Assembly (NCBI RefSeq): GCF_947487515.1
Contig: NZ_CANKWO010000001.1
Location: 124,001-188,000 of the forward strand
Reading direction: 5' to 3'
DNA length: 64,000 bases
From: an uncultured Litoreibacter sp.
GTDB lineage: Bacteria > Pseudomonadota > Alphaproteobacteria > Rhodobacterales > Rhodobacteraceae
Shown here: positions 1 through 9,973 of the stretch, in pieces
How the letters are laid out: each line of letters starts with the position of its first letter
Position numbering within the stretch: the stretch's first letter is position 1
Program-made: the position numbers and the translations under genes
The notes under the pieces: generated by a model
Databases searched by the model: none
Told to the model about the DNA's origin: nothing
What the model saw: only the letters and a program-made list of their open reading frames with translations

Positions 1-2
1 AT

Positions 3-317
3 GCAATTCGAATTTTACAACGTCTTTTCAACGACATGGGGCAGGATGTCACGGTCGATGGTACAATCGGCCCGCATACGATCCGCGCCGCATATGCGGC
101 CTTTCGTGATGCGCCTGACTATCTTGCGGATGCCTATGCAATCGCGCGTCGTGATTACTACTATGCCTTGGCCGACCGACGTCCAGCATCACGCAAATAT
201 GCTCGTCGTCGGGACGGATCAAAAGGCGGCTGGATCAAGCGCGCAGAGGAGTTCTTGTCCAAGCACTACCATTTATCGTCATCGGATCACCGAAAGCGGG
301 TGGCATCATGGGGTTGA
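3..317 (+). CDS. C-terminal part of GH108-type endolysin (GTA release lysozyme-like), cut by window start
   Basis: Frame 3 is open from the window edge to a TGA at 315-317 and encodes the C-terminal ~104 residues of a peptidoglycan hydrolase. The fragment has the peptidoglycan-binding signature of the GH108/PG_binding_3 family (LQRLFNDMG, then VDGTIGPHT) and a basic C-terminus; the catalytic N-terminal domain lies upstream of the window. It overlaps the holin gene by 10 nt, so the two are probably translated together. In Rhodobacter capsulatus such a pair lyses cells to release gene transfer agent particles. A prophage lysis cassette is the alternative, but no other phage gene is visible here. 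Confidence 0.8.
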   Translation, partial: AIRILQRLFNDMGQDVTVDGTIGPHTIRAAYAAFRDAPDYLADAYAIARRDYYYALADRRPASRKYARRRDGSKGGWIKRAEEFLSKHYHLSSSDHRKRVASWG

Positions 318-778
318 TTTCTAGGGTTTTGACGGGGGGCGTAAAGGAAGCCGCAGATGCCGCCGTGGATGTGGCGGAAGTTTTCCGCCCGAATGCAACA
401 CGCCAAATGGAGCTGAACCACGACGCATACACAGCAGCCCTGACGCAACACGGAGCAGAGTTTCAATACGCCAAAGAAGGGGTATTTGATCAAGTGCTGA
501 ACGGGTTTAACCGCTTGCCGCGCCCGTTGCTGGCATTAGGTACATTGGGCCTTTTTGTGTTTGCGATGGTTGATCCCATCGCTTTTTCCGAGCGTATGCA
601 GGGGCTTACCTATGTTCCAGAACCCTTGTGGTGGTTGTTGGGGGCAATCGTGAGCTTTTATTTCGGCGCACGGGAATTGCATTACAAACGAGTAACCCCA
701 AGAAAGCCCAGACGAAGTCCCACTGGCCGTAGCAGCAATCGCGCCTTGGACGCGTGGCGCGCTGAAAGAGGTGGATAA
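308..778 (+). CDS. Holin of the 3-TM 'gene transfer agent release' family
   Basis: A 156-residue membrane protein. Two clear hydrophobic segments lie at about residues 73-92 and 105-121, after an amphipathic, Ala-rich N-terminal third. The C-terminus is very basic and Ser/Arg-rich, as in many holins. The start ATG lies inside the end of the endolysin gene. The family (Holin_3TM, named for gene-transfer release) makes inner-membrane holes that let the endolysin reach the wall. The pairing with a GH108-type enzyme is the strongest support. The right neighbour is a metabolic gene, so the cassette ends here. Confidence 0.8.
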   Translation: MGLISRVLTGGVKEAADAAVDVAEVFRPNATRQMELNHDAYTAALTQHGAEFQYAKEGVFDQVLNGFNRLPRPLLALGTLGLFVFAMVDPIAFSERMQGLTYVPEPLWWLLGAIVSFYFGARELHYKRVTPRKPRRSPTGRSSNRALDAWRAERGG

Positions 779-861
779 AATTTGAAATGACGGTGCGTTT
801 CGCTTTTCTAAACTGATTGGTTCGTTATCCTACGCGCAGCAATCGATTTGGAGAATTCCGC

Positions 862-1638
862 ATGCAATATGAAACCCTTCGCCTGAGTGTCAGCAACAAC
901 GTCGCAATCATTGAATTTACCCGTGATGAGGTGATGAACGCGCTGAACACTCAGATGCGCGCAGAAATATTGCACGCGGTTAAGGACGCCGAGAACCGTG
1001 CGCGCGTTTTGGTTTTGACGGGCAAGGGGCGGGCGTTTTGCTCTGGTCAGGATCTAGGGGACCGCACGACCGTGGCCTCGACCGATCTGGAGCGGACGTT
1101 GCGCGAAGAATACGTGCCGATGTTGATGGCCATTTACAACTGCCGAATCCCCACGATTTCTGCGGTGAATGGACCTGCGGCGGGGGCGGGGGCTAATCTG
1201 GCGCTGGCCGCGGATGTCGTGGTGGCCAAGAAGTCCGCCGTGTTTTTGCAGGCGTTTACGCGTATTGGCTTAATACCCGACGCGGGCGGCAGTTACTTCC
1301 TGCCGCGTCAAATGGGGATGGCCAAGGCAATGGGGGCGGCGTTGTTCGCTGAGCCAATGACCGCGGATCAAGCAAGCTCCGCTGGTATGATCTGGGAAGC
1401 CATACCAGATGACGAATTCGACCAGCATTGGAAGGATCGCGCGGCCTATCTGGCCAATGGCCCGACAGAGGCCTATGCGCGGGTCAAGAAAATCATCCGC
1501 GCCAGTTTTGACAATGACCTTGAGAAGCAGCTTTTGTTGGAAGCCAAGCTGCAAGGCGAATGCGGCAAAACCCATGATTTCCGTGAAGGGGTGATGGCCT
1601 TTTTGGACAAGCGCGCTGCAAACTACGAGGGGCGCTAA
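862..1638 (+). CDS. paaG: Enoyl-CoA hydratase/isomerase family, PaaG-like
   Basis: A 258-residue crotonase-fold protein. The start ATG at 862 follows GGAG. The oxyanion-hole segment GRAFCSGQDLGDR and the later GPAAGAGANLALAADVV closely match PaaG, the 1,2-epoxyphenylacetyl-CoA isomerase of aerobic phenylacetate degradation, and the C-terminal FREGVMAFLDKR also fits. The length is typical. No other paa gene is in the window, so the role could also be a general enoyl-CoA hydratase/isomerase. It stands alone: the holin gene precedes it in the same direction and gltA converges on it from the right across a bidirectional terminator. Confidence 0.75.
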   Translation: MQYETLRLSVSNNVAIIEFTRDEVMNALNTQMRAEILHAVKDAENRARVLVLTGKGRAFCSGQDLGDRTTVASTDLERTLREEYVPMLMAIYNCRIPTISAVNGPAAGAGANLALAADVVVAKKSAVFLQAFTRIGLIPDAGGSYFLPRQMGMAKAMGAALFAEPMTADQASSAGMIWEAIPDDEFDQHWKDRAAYLANGPTEAYARVKKIIRASFDNDLEKQLLLEAKLQGECGKTHDFREGVMAFLDKRAANYEGR

Positions 1639-1667
1639 GGCGGGGTGCGCAGCTGTCCTGAAAAGAA

Positions 1668-1695
1668 AAAGGCCACCCGCTTTGGGGTGGCCTTT
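1668..1695. terminator. Bidirectional intrinsic terminator between paaG-like gene and gltA
   Basis: Perfect stem AAAGGCCACCC (1668-1678) with GGGTGGCCTTT (1685-1695) and a 6-nt loop. T-rich tracts follow on the right and, read on the minus strand, on the left. It lies between two convergent stop codons, so it serves both genes. Confidence 0.85.
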
Positions 1696-1700
1696 CTTTG

Positions 1701-2990
1701 TTAGCGCTTTTCGATGTCCACATAGTCGCGGGCGGTTTCGCCTTTGTAGAGTTGGCGAGGGCGGCCGATCTTCAGCTTGGGGTCTGAAATCTGCTCTTTC
1801 CACTGCGAAATCCACCCAACCGTCCGTGCCAACGCAAAGATTGGCGTGAACATAGATGTTGGGAAGCCCATCGCTTCCAAGATGATGCCGGAATAGAAAT
1901 CGACATTCGGGAACAGCTTCTTTTCCGCGAAATACGGGTCAGCCAAGGCCTGTTTTTCCAGCTCCATTGCAACTTGCAACAGCGGATTGTCTTCAACGCC
2001 CAGCAGCTCCAGAACTTCATCGGCGGATTGCTTCATCACAGTCGCGCGCGGGTCAAAGTTTTTGTAGACGCGGTGCCCAAAGCCCATCAGGCGGTAGCTG
2101 TCATTCTTGTCTTTCGCACGCGCGATGAACTCGGGAATGCGGTCGACCGTGCCAATTTCCTTGAGCATTTCCAAGCAAGCTTGGTTCGCCCCGCCATGAG
2201 CAGGGCCCCAAAGACAGGCAATGCCAGCGGCGATACACGCGAAGGGGTTCGCACCCGACGACGATGCAAGACGAACCGTTGAAGTAGATGCGTTTTGCTC
2301 GTGATCAGCATGCAGGGTGAAAATACGGTCCATTGCACGTGCAAGGATCGGGTTCACCTCATAGTTTTCCGCCGGAACGGAGAAGCACATGTGCAAGAAG
2401 TTCGACGCGTAGTCTAGATCATTGCGCGGGTACACAAAAGGCTGACCGATAGAGTATTTGAACGCCATAGCCGCAATCGTTGGCAGCTTGGCAATGAGGC
2501 GAATGGCGGCGACTTCGCGCTGCCACTCATCATTGATGTCGGTGCTGTCATGGTAGAATGCGGACATCGCGCCAACCACGCCCACCAAGGTGGCCATTGG
2601 GTGTGCGTCGCGGCGGAACCCGCGGAAGAAGTTGTGCATCTGCTCGTGGACCATCGTGTGGTTGGTCACGCGGGTTTCGAAGTCTTCCAACTCGGTGGCG
2701 GATGGCAACTCACCATAGAGCAACAGGTAGCACACTTCGAGGAAATGGGATTTCTCGGCCAATTGGTCGATTGGATAGCCGCGATGCAGCAATTCGCCCT
2801 TGTCACCATCGATAAAGGTGATGGTGCTGTCGCAGGCAGCCGTCGAAGTGAAGCCCGGATCATATGTGAACACATCGCCTTGGGCATATAGCTTGGTGAT
2901 GTCGAGAACATCAGGTCCGGCAGTTGGGGTATAGATTGGCAACTCGATCTCTTTATCGCCAATGGTCAGCTTCGCGGATTTGTTGGACAT
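1701..2990 (-). CDS. gltA: Citrate synthase
   Basis: A 429-residue type II (hexameric, Gram-negative type) citrate synthase, condensing acetyl-CoA and oxaloacetate at TCA entry. Active-site segments are visible: [21 protein letters not shown] and PNVDFYSG. I chose the ATG at 2990 (MSNKSAKL) because AAAGGTG lies 8 nt upstream; five extra codons are open before it but have no better ribosome site. It is transcribed leftward, downstream of gltX in the same direction. The 115-nt gap holds a 20-bp palindrome that may be an operator. Confidence 0.97.
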   Translation of the reverse strand: MSNKSAKLTIGDKEIELPIYTPTAGPDVLDITKLYAQGDVFTYDPGFTSTAACDSTITFIDGDKGELLHRGYPIDQLAEKSHFLEVCYLLLYGELPSATELEDFETRVTNHTMVHEQMHNFFRGFRRDAHPMATLVGVVGAMSAFYHDSTDINDEWQREVAAIRLIAKLPTIAAMAFKYSIGQPFVYPRNDLDYASNFLHMCFSVPAENYEVNPILARAMDRIFTLHADHEQNASTSTVRLASSSGANPFACIAAGIACLWGPAHGGANQACLEMLKEIGTVDRIPEFIARAKDKNDSYRLMGFGHRVYKNFDPRATVMKQSADEVLELLGVEDNPLLQVAMELEKQALADPYFAEKKLFPNVDFYSGIILEAMGFPTSMFTPIFALARTVGWISQWKEQISDPKLKIGRPRQLYKGETARDYVDIEKR

Positions 2991-3042
2991 ACATTCACCT
3001 TTCATGTGTCTGGAGGCCTGCGCGGTCGCAACCCCCTGTTAA

Positions 3043-3062
3043 ATATGAAAATTATTTCATAT
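3043..3062. promoter_or_regulatory. 20-bp perfect palindrome upstream of gltA
   Basis: ATATGAAA-ATTA-TTTCATAT is a perfect inverted repeat 53-72 nt upstream of the gltA start, in the promoter zone. It could bind a dimeric regulator; no T-tract supports a terminator. The regulator is unknown. Confidence 0.5.
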
Positions 3063-3105
3063 CATTCGTAACTTCGATGGTCCTGCAGATCGTAAGCAGG
3101 AGTGA

Positions 3106-4509
3106 TTAAGCGGCAACAGCCGCAAGTCTGTTGAGTGTTTCATCACGCCCAATGACCATCATCATGTCAAAGACGCTTGGGGATGTTGCACGGCCCGAAA
3201 GCACGACCCGCATGGGGCCAGCAAGTTTCCCAAATTTAAGATCCTGCGCCTCGGCGAACTCCATTACGGTTTGCTCCAGCGCCTCGCGGTTCCAGCTAAC
3301 AGTTTGCAGCTGCGGCGTCAATTGGTTCAGTATACTACGGGATACCGGATCAAGAAGTTTTTCAGCCTTCTCATCATGCGTGAATGGCGGCTCATCCAGA
3401 ACAAAGGCAAATTTATCCAGCAATGCGCCAACAGTTTTATCGGCTACGTCCATTTGACCGAATGCATCCGCAAATGCCTTCCCCTTGTCTGACGTCAGCG
3501 CAGGTTCACCTGTGGCCCGTAAATAGTTTTGAACATCCTCCAGCATGGTTTCAGAATCGCTCATCCCTATCTGATGACGATTAATGTTTTCCATCTTCTT
3601 AAAATCCAGGCGGGCAGGGGCTTTTCCTATGCCATCAAAGTCGAACCAGTCTAGCGCTTGTGCGGTCGTGAAGACTTCATCGTCACCGTGGCTCCAGCCC
3701 AAACGCGCCAGATAGTTTCGCATCCCGGCTGGCGTGTAGCCCATGCCCGCATATTCCATTACCCCCAGAGCGCCGTGGCGTTTCGACAGTTTCTTACCAT
3801 CTGGCCCGTGGATCAGCGGGATATGCGCAAACGTAGGAAGCTCCCAACCCATTGCCCTGTAGATCATCGACTGACGTGCCGCATTGGCTAGGTGATCATC
3901 CCCACGGATCACATGGGTCACCCCCATATCATGATCATCTACGACAACGGCCAACATATACACAGGGCTACCGTCCGAGCGTAACAGAACCATGTCATCC
4001 AGCGCCTCGGCTTGCCATGTTACATTGCCTTGGACTTGGTCGTTAATGCTGATCTCGCCCTCTTGCGGGGCTTTCAGGCGAACCACATAGGGCAGGTCGG
4101 GGTGGTCTGACTCCGCCACATCCCGCCACGGGGAACGGAACAGGGTCGACGTGTTCTTGGCGCGGGCGTCTTCGCGAAAGGATTCAATTTCTTCTTGGGT
4201 CGAATAGCATTTATACGCCGCACCAGAGGCAAGCATTTCATGGGCAACAGCCGCATGTCGATCTGCGCTTTCAAATTGGCTGACTGCGTCGCCGTCCCAG
4301 TCCAGACCTAACCATGTGAGGCCATCCAAGATCGCTTGGGTGGCTTCCGAGGTGTAGCGCGCGCGGTCGGTGTCTTCGATCCGCAACACGAATTTTCCAC
4401 CGCGGGCACGGGCGTAAAGCCAGTTGAACAGGGCGGTGCGCGCACCACCGATATGAAGATATCCAGTGGGCGAAGGGGCGAAACGGGTGACTACGGGGGC
4501 ATCAGACAT
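3106..4509 (-). CDS. gltX: Glutamyl-tRNA synthetase
   Basis: A 467-residue class Ib aminoacyl-tRNA synthetase. The HIGH-type motif is in [18 protein letters not shown] near the N-terminus and the KMSKS-type motif is KKLSKRHG in the middle. The start ATG at 4509 ([10 protein letters not shown]) agrees with family N-termini; the 13 codons open upstream lack a ribosome site. Its start is divergent from comEC, and gltA follows it on the same strand. Alphaproteobacteria often carry two gltX copies, one of which may be non-discriminating; which this is cannot be told here. Confidence 0.95.
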   Translation of the reverse strand: MSDAPVVTRFAPSPTGYLHIGGARTALFNWLYARARGGKFVLRIEDTDRARYTSEATQAILDGLTWLGLDWDGDAVSQFESADRHAAVAHEMLASGAAYKCYSTQEEIESFREDARAKNTSTLFRSPWRDVAESDHPDLPYVVRLKAPQEGEISINDQVQGNVTWQAEALDDMVLLRSDGSPVYMLAVVVDDHDMGVTHVIRGDDHLANAARQSMIYRAMGWELPTFAHIPLIHGPDGKKLSKRHGALGVMEYAGMGYTPAGMRNYLARLGWSHGDDEVFTTAQALDWFDFDGIGKAPARLDFKKMENINRHQIGMSDSETMLEDVQNYLRATGEPALTSDKGKAFADAFGQMDVADKTVGALLDKFAFVLDEPPFTHDEKAEKLLDPVSRSILNQLTPQLQTVSWNREALEQTVMEFAEAQDLKFGKLAGPMRVVLSGRATSPSVFDMMMVIGRDETLNRLAAVAA

Positions 4510-4612
4510 AGAATATTTAACCTTTTGGAAAGCATGTTCGGGCAGCATCTACCCTTTAAGGCTAGGCCAGACAGGCTGACCCATTTGCGCTCAGGTTTAG
4601 GCAATCACGGTG

Positions 4613-6727
4613 ATGGAGACAAGGGCAGGTGACGTGGGGCAACGGCCTCTCTACTTCAAGGTGCTGCACGGCCTTGGTCATGCCATCGACCAGCAAAACA
4701 CACATCTCTTTCCGTGGGCACCGGTCTTTTTCGGCATCGGCGTTGGTCTGTATTTTGCAATGTTGTTTGATCCCGATTGGGCGCAAGTTGCGGCGGTTAT
4801 CCTTGCCGTGGGCATGAGCGGTGGCGCGGTTAAGCTGTTCATGCAGCAAAAACCGCAGTGGGTTGTGTTACTGTTGTGGGGGATCAGCCTGTCGCTGGCG
4901 GGGTATTGTGCGGCCAATCTGCGGGCGCACTATGTTGCGGCGCCGGTTTTGGGGTTTCGCTACTACGGCCCGATAGAAGGACGTATCGTCGCGATAGACA
5001 CATCGTCTTCGCAAAAGATGCGATTGACCTTGGATCAAGTGCAGTTGATCAAAATCCCGCCCGCCAGAACGCCGAGAAAGCTGCGGGTGTCGCTCCATGG
5101 TCCGCACATTGATATTCCGTATAATCCAGGTGATATCGTGATGACGACCGGACATTTGGGCCCGCCCTCTGGACCGGTTGAGCCGGGGGGATTCGATTTC
5201 CAGCGTCACCTTTGGTTTCAGCAGTTGGGAGCCTTGGGCTATACGCGAAACCCGATGGTTCGGCTGGCACCGCGGTCGGATATGGGATGGCGGCTTTGGC
5301 TCTATGATCAAAGAATATCGCTGTCCAAGTCGATAAAGTCTCGGATGCCCCCGACAGAGGGTCCTTTTGCTTCGGCTATTGTGACGGGGGATCGATCTGA
5401 TCTGGATCCGGAGTTGGTCAAAACGCTGCGGGCTTCAAATCTGGCTCATCTGCTGGCAATTTCTGGTCTGCATATGGGGCTGTTGACAGGGGCGGTCTTC
5501 GCGATCATGCGCTTGGGGTTGGCCGCACTTCCTGCGGTGTCGTCTCGGTGGTCCATCCGGAAAATCGCGGCAATCGTGTCACTTGGTGCAGCACTTGTGT
5601 ATCTTGGTGTCTCCGGTGCGAATGTCGCCACGCAGCGGGCTTTCATCATGGTCGGCGTCATGTTGCTGGCAATCTGTGTGGAACGACCGGCTGTGTCTTT
5701 GCGCGCCGTTGCAATTGCGGCATTGGTGATTTTGGCCATCTCACCTGAATCCCTTATTGGGCCGGGGTTCCAGATGTCCTTTGCGGCCACTACTGCGCTG
5801 GTGGCGACATTCTCGGTGGTCCGCGATCGCGGTCTGTTCCTGTCGCTTCCGAGGTGGATGTCAGGGCCTGTGACCTTGTTGCTTTCTTCCTTCATTGCAG
5901 GGGTTGCGACGGCACCGTTCGGGGCTGCGCATTTCAATCAGGTCGCACAATACGGGTTGCTGGCAAATCTGTTGTCGGTTCCGGTGATGGGTTTCTTCGT
6001 CATGCCAGGGGCGTTGCTGGCAGCCGCCTTGGCCCCGTTTGGATTGGAAGGCGTGGGGCTGTGGATTATGGAGCAAGGACTGGCGTGGATATTGGGCGTG
6101 GCCAGATTTGTCGCGGGTTTGGAGGGCAGTACGCGGGCGATTGCGGCACCGGATCCATTGGTGCTGCCGTTGATCTCTTTGGGTGGATTGATGGTTTGCT
6201 TGTGGCAGGGCAAGGGGCGGATCACTGGGGTCATCCCGATCTGCATCGCATTGGCCCTTTGGTCGGGCTCGCAACGTCCTACGGTTCTAATGTCGGAATC
6301 CGGTCGGTTGATCGGCATCCTGCAAGGGGACAAACGTGCCTTGAACAAGCCCAAAGGCGACGGGTTCTCTGCGCGGGTCTGGCTGGAAAATGACGGCGAT
6401 CCAGCGGATCAGAAATTTGCTGCAGCTCGCGGTGGGTTTTCGGCCAATCAGCTTCGCTTTTCGGTTAGGGAAACATCCTTCGCCTTTAACGCCGCACATC
6501 CTGACAAGATCGATCTGTCCAAAGCATGCGGTCAGGCAGACTTCGTCATCTTGCCGCGTTTGGAGGCGCCATTGCCAAAAGGATGTTTGGGCTGGAGCGG
6601 GCAAGACTTCAAAGCCAAAGGGTCGGTGGCAATCTATGAGGAGGAGGATGGCGTGCGAATTGAAAACAGCCGGTCACGACAAGGCGACCGGCTGTGGAAT
6701 TCAATATCGCGGAAACCGGCTTGGTGA
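4613..6727 (+). CDS. comEC: ComEC/Rec2-type DNA uptake channel
   Basis: About 704 residues from the ATG at 4613; a GTG directly before it is also possible. Layout: N-terminal membrane segments, an exposed DUF4131-like region at about 100-230, then the multi-pass Competence domain with the conserved LAHLLAISGLHMGLLTG stretch. The C-terminal ~150 residues are soluble. No classic metallo-beta-lactamase HxHxDH motif is visible, so that domain is absent or degenerate. ComEC moves single-stranded DNA across the inner membrane and in Rhodobacter is needed by recipients of GTA-borne DNA. It converges on lexA with a 7-nt gap. Confidence 0.93.
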   Translation: METRAGDVGQRPLYFKVLHGLGHAIDQQNTHLFPWAPVFFGIGVGLYFAMLFDPDWAQVAAVILAVGMSGGAVKLFMQQKPQWVVLLLWGISLSLAGYCAANLRAHYVAAPVLGFRYYGPIEGRIVAIDTSSSQKMRLTLDQVQLIKIPPARTPRKLRVSLHGPHIDIPYNPGDIVMTTGHLGPPSGPVEPGGFDFQRHLWFQQLGALGYTRNPMVRLAPRSDMGWRLWLYDQRISLSKSIKSRMPPTEGPFASAIVTGDRSDLDPELVKTLRASNLAHLLAISGLHMGLLTGAVFAIMRLGLAALPAVSSRWSIRKIAAIVSLGAALVYLGVSGANVATQRAFIMVGVMLLAICVERPAVSLRAVAIAALVILAISPESLIGPGFQMSFAATTALVATFSVVRDRGLFLSLPRWMSGPVTLLLSSFIAGVATAPFGAAHFNQVAQYGLLANLLSVPVMGFFVMPGALLAAALAPFGLEGVGLWIMEQGLAWILGVARFVAGLEGSTRAIAAPDPLVLPLISLGGLMVCLWQGKGRITGVIPICIALALWSGSQRPTVLMSESGRLIGILQGDKRALNKPKGDGFSARVWLENDGDPADQKFAAARGGFSANQLRFSVRETSFAFNAAHPDKIDLSKACGQADFVILPRLEAPLPKGCLGWSGQDFKAKGSVAIYEEEDGVRIENSRSRQGDRLWNSISRKPAW

Positions 6728-6734
6728 AACCGAA

Positions 6735-7421
6735 TCAATAGGATCGGATCAGGCCCACCAAACGTCCCTGCACCTTGACCAAATTGTCGGGCAAGACACG
6801 GGTTTCATAGGCGGAGTTCGCAGGCTCCAGCGCAATGGACGATCCATGCCTGCGGAACCGTTTGAGGGTGGCCTCTTGATCTTCGACCAATGCGACAACG
6901 ATATCGCCGTTATTGGCGGTGATCTGTTCTCGGATCACGACGACATCCCCGTCGTTGATGCCCGCCTCAATCATCGAGTCGCCCTTAACTTCAAGCGCGT
7001 AGTGATGGCCGTTCCCAGCCATCATCGAGCCCGGCACTGCAACGTGATGAGACACATCGCTGATGGCTTCGATCGGGGTGCCAGCGGCGATCCGGCCCAT
7101 GACCGGAATTTCCAACGCATGAACGCCTTCCAATGGCATTGCTTTGGGGTTCGCGGCGGGGCGGTCACCTTGAATAACGCGTGGCTTGAAGCCGCCAGCG
7201 TCAATCGCGTCGGGCAGTTTCACAATTTCAAGTGCCCGCGCCTTATGCGCCAAACGCTGGATAAACCCGCGTTCCTCCAGCGCCGTAATTAGCCGGTGAA
7301 TGCCGGATTTGGATCGCAGGTCCAGCGCGTCTTTCATTTCGTCAAAGGAAGGCGGGACGCCGTCACGTTGGATACGCGTGTGAATGAATTTCAACAGGTC
7401 CAGCTGTTTTTTGGTCAGCAT
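6735..7421 (-). CDS. lexA: LexA repressor, self-cleaving SOS regulator
   Basis: A 228-residue LexA. The winged-helix DNA-binding domain occupies about residues 1-70. The cleavage site is Ala113-Gly114 in RIAAGTP. The catalytic dyad is Ser149 (KGDSM) and Lys187 (ATLKRF). The ATG at 7421 starts the normal MLTKKQ N-terminus. It is last in the leftward trp-moa-moe run but has its own promoter with an SOS box in the 83-nt gap after moeA, so autoregulation is very likely. Confidence 0.97.
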   Translation of the reverse strand: MLTKKQLDLLKFIHTRIQRDGVPPSFDEMKDALDLRSKSGIHRLITALEERGFIQRLAHKARALEIVKLPDAIDAGGFKPRVIQGDRPAANPKAMPLEGVHALEIPVMGRIAAGTPIEAISDVSHHVAVPGSMMAGNGHHYALEVKGDSMIEAGINDGDVVVIREQITANNGDIVVALVEDQEATLKRFRRHGSSIALEPANSAYETRVLPDNLVKVQGRLVGLIRSY

Positions 7422-7472
7422 AGCGAAAAAACTCCGTGATGGCGGCGCCTTCTCTGCGCCATGTTCTCGAAT

Positions 7473-7501
7473 GTTCTACTGCTGTTCTTGCTTTGTGTCA
7501 A
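7473..7501 (-). promoter_or_regulatory. lexA promoter with alphaproteobacterial SOS box in its spacer
   Basis: On the minus strand a perfect -35 TTGACA (7496-7501) is followed after 17 nt by a -10-like TAGAAC (7473-7478). GTTC-N7-GTTC (7473-7487, plus-strand reading), the known LexA operator of alphaproteobacteria, sits in the spacer and covers the -10. It lies 52-66 nt upstream of the lexA ATG, so bound LexA would block RNA polymerase. Confidence 0.88.
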
Positions 7502-7504
7502 TGC

Positions 7505-8677
7505 CTATAGGGCGATCACCTCGACCAATGCGCCAATCTTGCGATTGGGGTCATTTGGCGGGCGCACAATTAGGGCGTTGGCGTGTGACAAAACACTCAA
7601 AAGCGAGCTGTCTTGGCGGTCAAACACCGTGACTTTGCCGTGCTCCAGACGCGCGCGCATGTAGTGCTCGCGCTCGGCGTTTGCCCCAAGAGGCGTGGCC
7701 AGCGGATAGGACTGACGCGCGCGGGGGCCTGCCTCCAATCCAAGATAGCGGTCCAAGAGCGGGCGGATAAACACCTCGCCGCAGACCATGGATGACACAG
7801 GGTTGCCCGGCAGGCCAACCATTGCCATGTCGCCGATCCTGCCTGCCATCAACGGCTTTCCCGGGCGCATGGCGACTTTGTAGAACTCGCGTTCCAATCC
7901 CATTGATCCGGCAACCTGCGCTACAATATCGTGGTCGCCCACGGAGGCGCCGCCGATGGTCACCAGCAAATCGGCCCCGTCGGACAGCTGCAGCGCCATT
8001 TCCAGCGATGACGGAGAATCTTTCGCGATGGGCAGCACCCGAACTGTGGCACCAGCGTTGCGAAACATCGCCGCCAGCCCAAGCGCGTTGGAGGCGATGA
8101 TCTGGTCGTCGCGCGGGGTCTCGCCAGCGACAACCAATTCGTCGCCGGTTGCGATGATGGCGACAATAGGTTTGCGCCGAACTGGAACATTCGCGATGTT
8201 CATTGAGGCCAGCAAGGCGACGTCTGAAGGCGCTAACCTACGGGGTGCCTGCATCTCTGTGCCGATGGTGAAATCACCGCCAGAGGGGCGGATATGCAAC
8301 CCCGCATCCAAGGAGCCTTGTAAAATGATCTCATCGCCTTTGCGTGTGACATCCTCTTGAATGATGACCCGAGCTGCCCCTTTGGGCAAAGGCGCGCCGG
8401 TGAAAATGCGCACCGCGTCTCCATCGGAGACTGACCCTTCAAACCGGTGCCCTGCGGCGGCTTCGCCAATCACCGTAAAGCGGTCACCTTCGGCGGCCTC
8501 GATGCTGGAAATGGCATAGCCGTCCATGGCGGAGGCCGAAAAGGGGGGCTGGTCACGGGTCGCGGCAACATTTTGGGCCAAAACGCGGCCATCGGCATCG
8601 GCAAGTGGCACCATCTCCATGTCCAGAGGCGCGCCCAGCTCAAGTACGGCGGCCAAGGCCTCGGAGACAGAAATCAT
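7505..8677 (-). CDS. moeA: Molybdopterin molybdenumtransferase MoeA
   Basis: A 390-residue MoeA that inserts molybdate into adenylylated molybdopterin. Visible motifs are [12 protein letters not shown] and [11 protein letters not shown] in the MoCF-binding domain and GLPGNPVSS after it. The ATG at 8677 overlaps the moaC stop by 4 nt (ATGA), indicating coupled translation; the 21 codons open upstream lie inside moaC. Its place with moaC makes a small molybdenum-cofactor pair at the end of the trpGDC group. Confidence 0.95.
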   Translation of the reverse strand: MISVSEALAAVLELGAPLDMEMVPLADADGRVLAQNVAATRDQPPFSASAMDGYAISSIEAAEGDRFTVIGEAAAGHRFEGSVSDGDAVRIFTGAPLPKGAARVIIQEDVTRKGDEIILQGSLDAGLHIRPSGGDFTIGTEMQAPRRLAPSDVALLASMNIANVPVRRKPIVAIIATGDELVVAGETPRDDQIIASNALGLAAMFRNAGATVRVLPIAKDSPSSLEMALQLSDGADLLVTIGGASVGDHDIVAQVAGSMGLEREFYKVAMRPGKPLMAGRIGDMAMVGLPGNPVSSMVCGEVFIRPLLDRYLGLEAGPRARQSYPLATPLGANAEREHYMRARLEHGKVTVFDRQDSSLLSVLSHANALIVRPPNDPNRKIGALVEVIAL

Positions 8678-9156
8678 CCGCGCGGAGCCTCGAATAACCC
8701 CGATTTGCCACCTTCCTTGCGCACCAGTCGAATGTCGCAAATCTCCATGGTCTTTTCGGCGGCTTTCACCATGTCATAGACGGTCAGCGCGGCGGTCGAT
8801 ACGGCTGTAAGCGCTTCCATCTCGACGCCGGTTTGGCCGGTGGTCTTTACTGTCGCTTCGATCCGCACGCCGGGCAATGTTGCGTCCAGCGTCAGTTCAA
8901 CGGCCACTTTGGTGATCGGCAGCGGGTGGCATAGCGGGATCAAATCGGAACATTTCTTTGCCCCCATAATCCCCGCCAAACGGGCCACGCTTAGCACGTC
9001 ACCTTTCTTGGCGCGCCCTTCGGCGATCAAGTCATAAGTGTCTGGCTGCATCTTCACGCAGCCTTCTGCGATGGCGACGCGGGAGGTCACGGCCTTGCCG
9101 GAGACATCTACCATATGTGCATGGCCGGAATCGTCGAAATGGGTGAGGGCTGGCAT
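8674..9156 (-). CDS. moaC: Cyclic pyranopterin monophosphate synthase MoaC
   Basis: A 160-residue MoaC, the second enzyme of molybdopterin synthesis. It has the conserved [10 protein letters not shown] and the [19 protein letters not shown] segment that forms the active site. I chose the ATG at 9156 (MPALTHFD), 1 nt after the trpC stop, since this matches family N-termini; the longer reading would run into trpC. It is coupled to moeA by an ATGA overlap. Confidence 0.95.
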   Translation of the reverse strand: MPALTHFDDSGHAHMVDVSGKAVTSRVAIAEGCVKMQPDTYDLIAEGRAKKGDVLSVARLAGIMGAKKCSDLIPLCHPLPITKVAVELTLDATLPGVRIEATVKTTGQTGVEMEALTAVSTAALTVYDMVKAAEKTMEICDIRLVRKEGGKSGLFEAPRG

Positions 9157-9157
9157 C

Positions 9158-9973
9158 TCAAAATCCGCCCGATTTTGGCTTGTCACTTAGAATATGGCGG
9201 GTGGCAGCGGCCACGTCTTCTTGGCGCATCAAGCTTTCCCCGATCAAAAATGACCGTGCGCCATAGCGCGCCAGATCGGACAGATCGCTCGGCTCGAACA
9301 AGCCGCTTTCGGCGACGATCAACTTGCCTTCCGGCACCAGTCGGGCCAATTCGCGGGTGGTGTCCAATGTGACGTCAAATGTGTGCAGGTTGCGGTTGTT
9401 GATCCCCAGTAGCGGGCTCTCGAGCAACAAAGCGCGCTCCAATTCTTCGGCATTATGGACCTCAACCAAAACATCCATGCCCAATTTGATCGCGGCGGCT
9501 TCCAACTCGGCGGCCAAACTGTCGTCCACCGATGCCATGATGATCAAGATGCAATCGGCCCCAAGTGCGCGTGCCTCATAGACCTGATAGGTATCATATA
9601 GAAAGTCCTTGCGCAGAACCGGTAGGGAACAGGCCTCGCGGGCCTCTACCAAAAAGGCGTCTGCGCCTTGAAAGGACGGCGTATCGGTCAGCACGCTCAG
9701 GCAAGTGGCGCCACCATCGGCATAGGCGCGGGCCAAGGCCGGAACGTCAAAATCGTCGCGGATCACGCCTTTGGAGGGGCTGGCTTTCTTGATCTCGGCG
9801 ATCAGGCCGTAGCCACTGATTGATGCATCGGTCAGGGCCTTGGCAAATCCGCGTGGGGCAGGGGCCGCCATGGCGTCGGATTCGACGCTTTCAAAGCTGC
9901 GTTCCGCTTTGCGTGCAGCGACTTCTTCCAGCTTGTAGGCTTTGATCTTTTCAAGAACGGTTGGGGTGCTCAT
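9158..9973 (-). CDS. trpC: Indole-3-glycerol phosphate synthase
   Basis: A 271-residue single-domain TrpC (not fused to TrpF), fourth step of tryptophan synthesis. The conserved [11 protein letters not shown], the VLRKDF segment and LLGINNRNL are all present. Its start overlaps the trpD stop by 4 nt. It lies within the tightly packed trpG-trpD-trpC-moaC-moeA run. Confidence 0.97.
   Translation of the reverse strand: MSTPTVLEKIKAYKLEEVAARKAERSFESVESDAMAAPAPRGFAKALTDASISGYGLIAEIKKASPSKGVIRDDFDVPALARAYADGGATCLSVLTDTPSFQGADAFLVEAREACSLPVLRKDFLYDTYQVYEARALGADCILIIMASVDDSLAAELEAAAIKLGMDVLVEVHNAEELERALLLESPLLGINNRNLHTFDVTLDTTRELARLVPEGKLIVAESGLFEPSDLSDLARYGARSFLIGESLMRQEDVAAATRHILSDKPKSGGF

Noticed and set aside
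1-324. A 107-codon frame from position 1
   Set aside because: Frame 3 encodes the recognisable endolysin C-terminus and overlaps the holin start; frame 1 has no family character.
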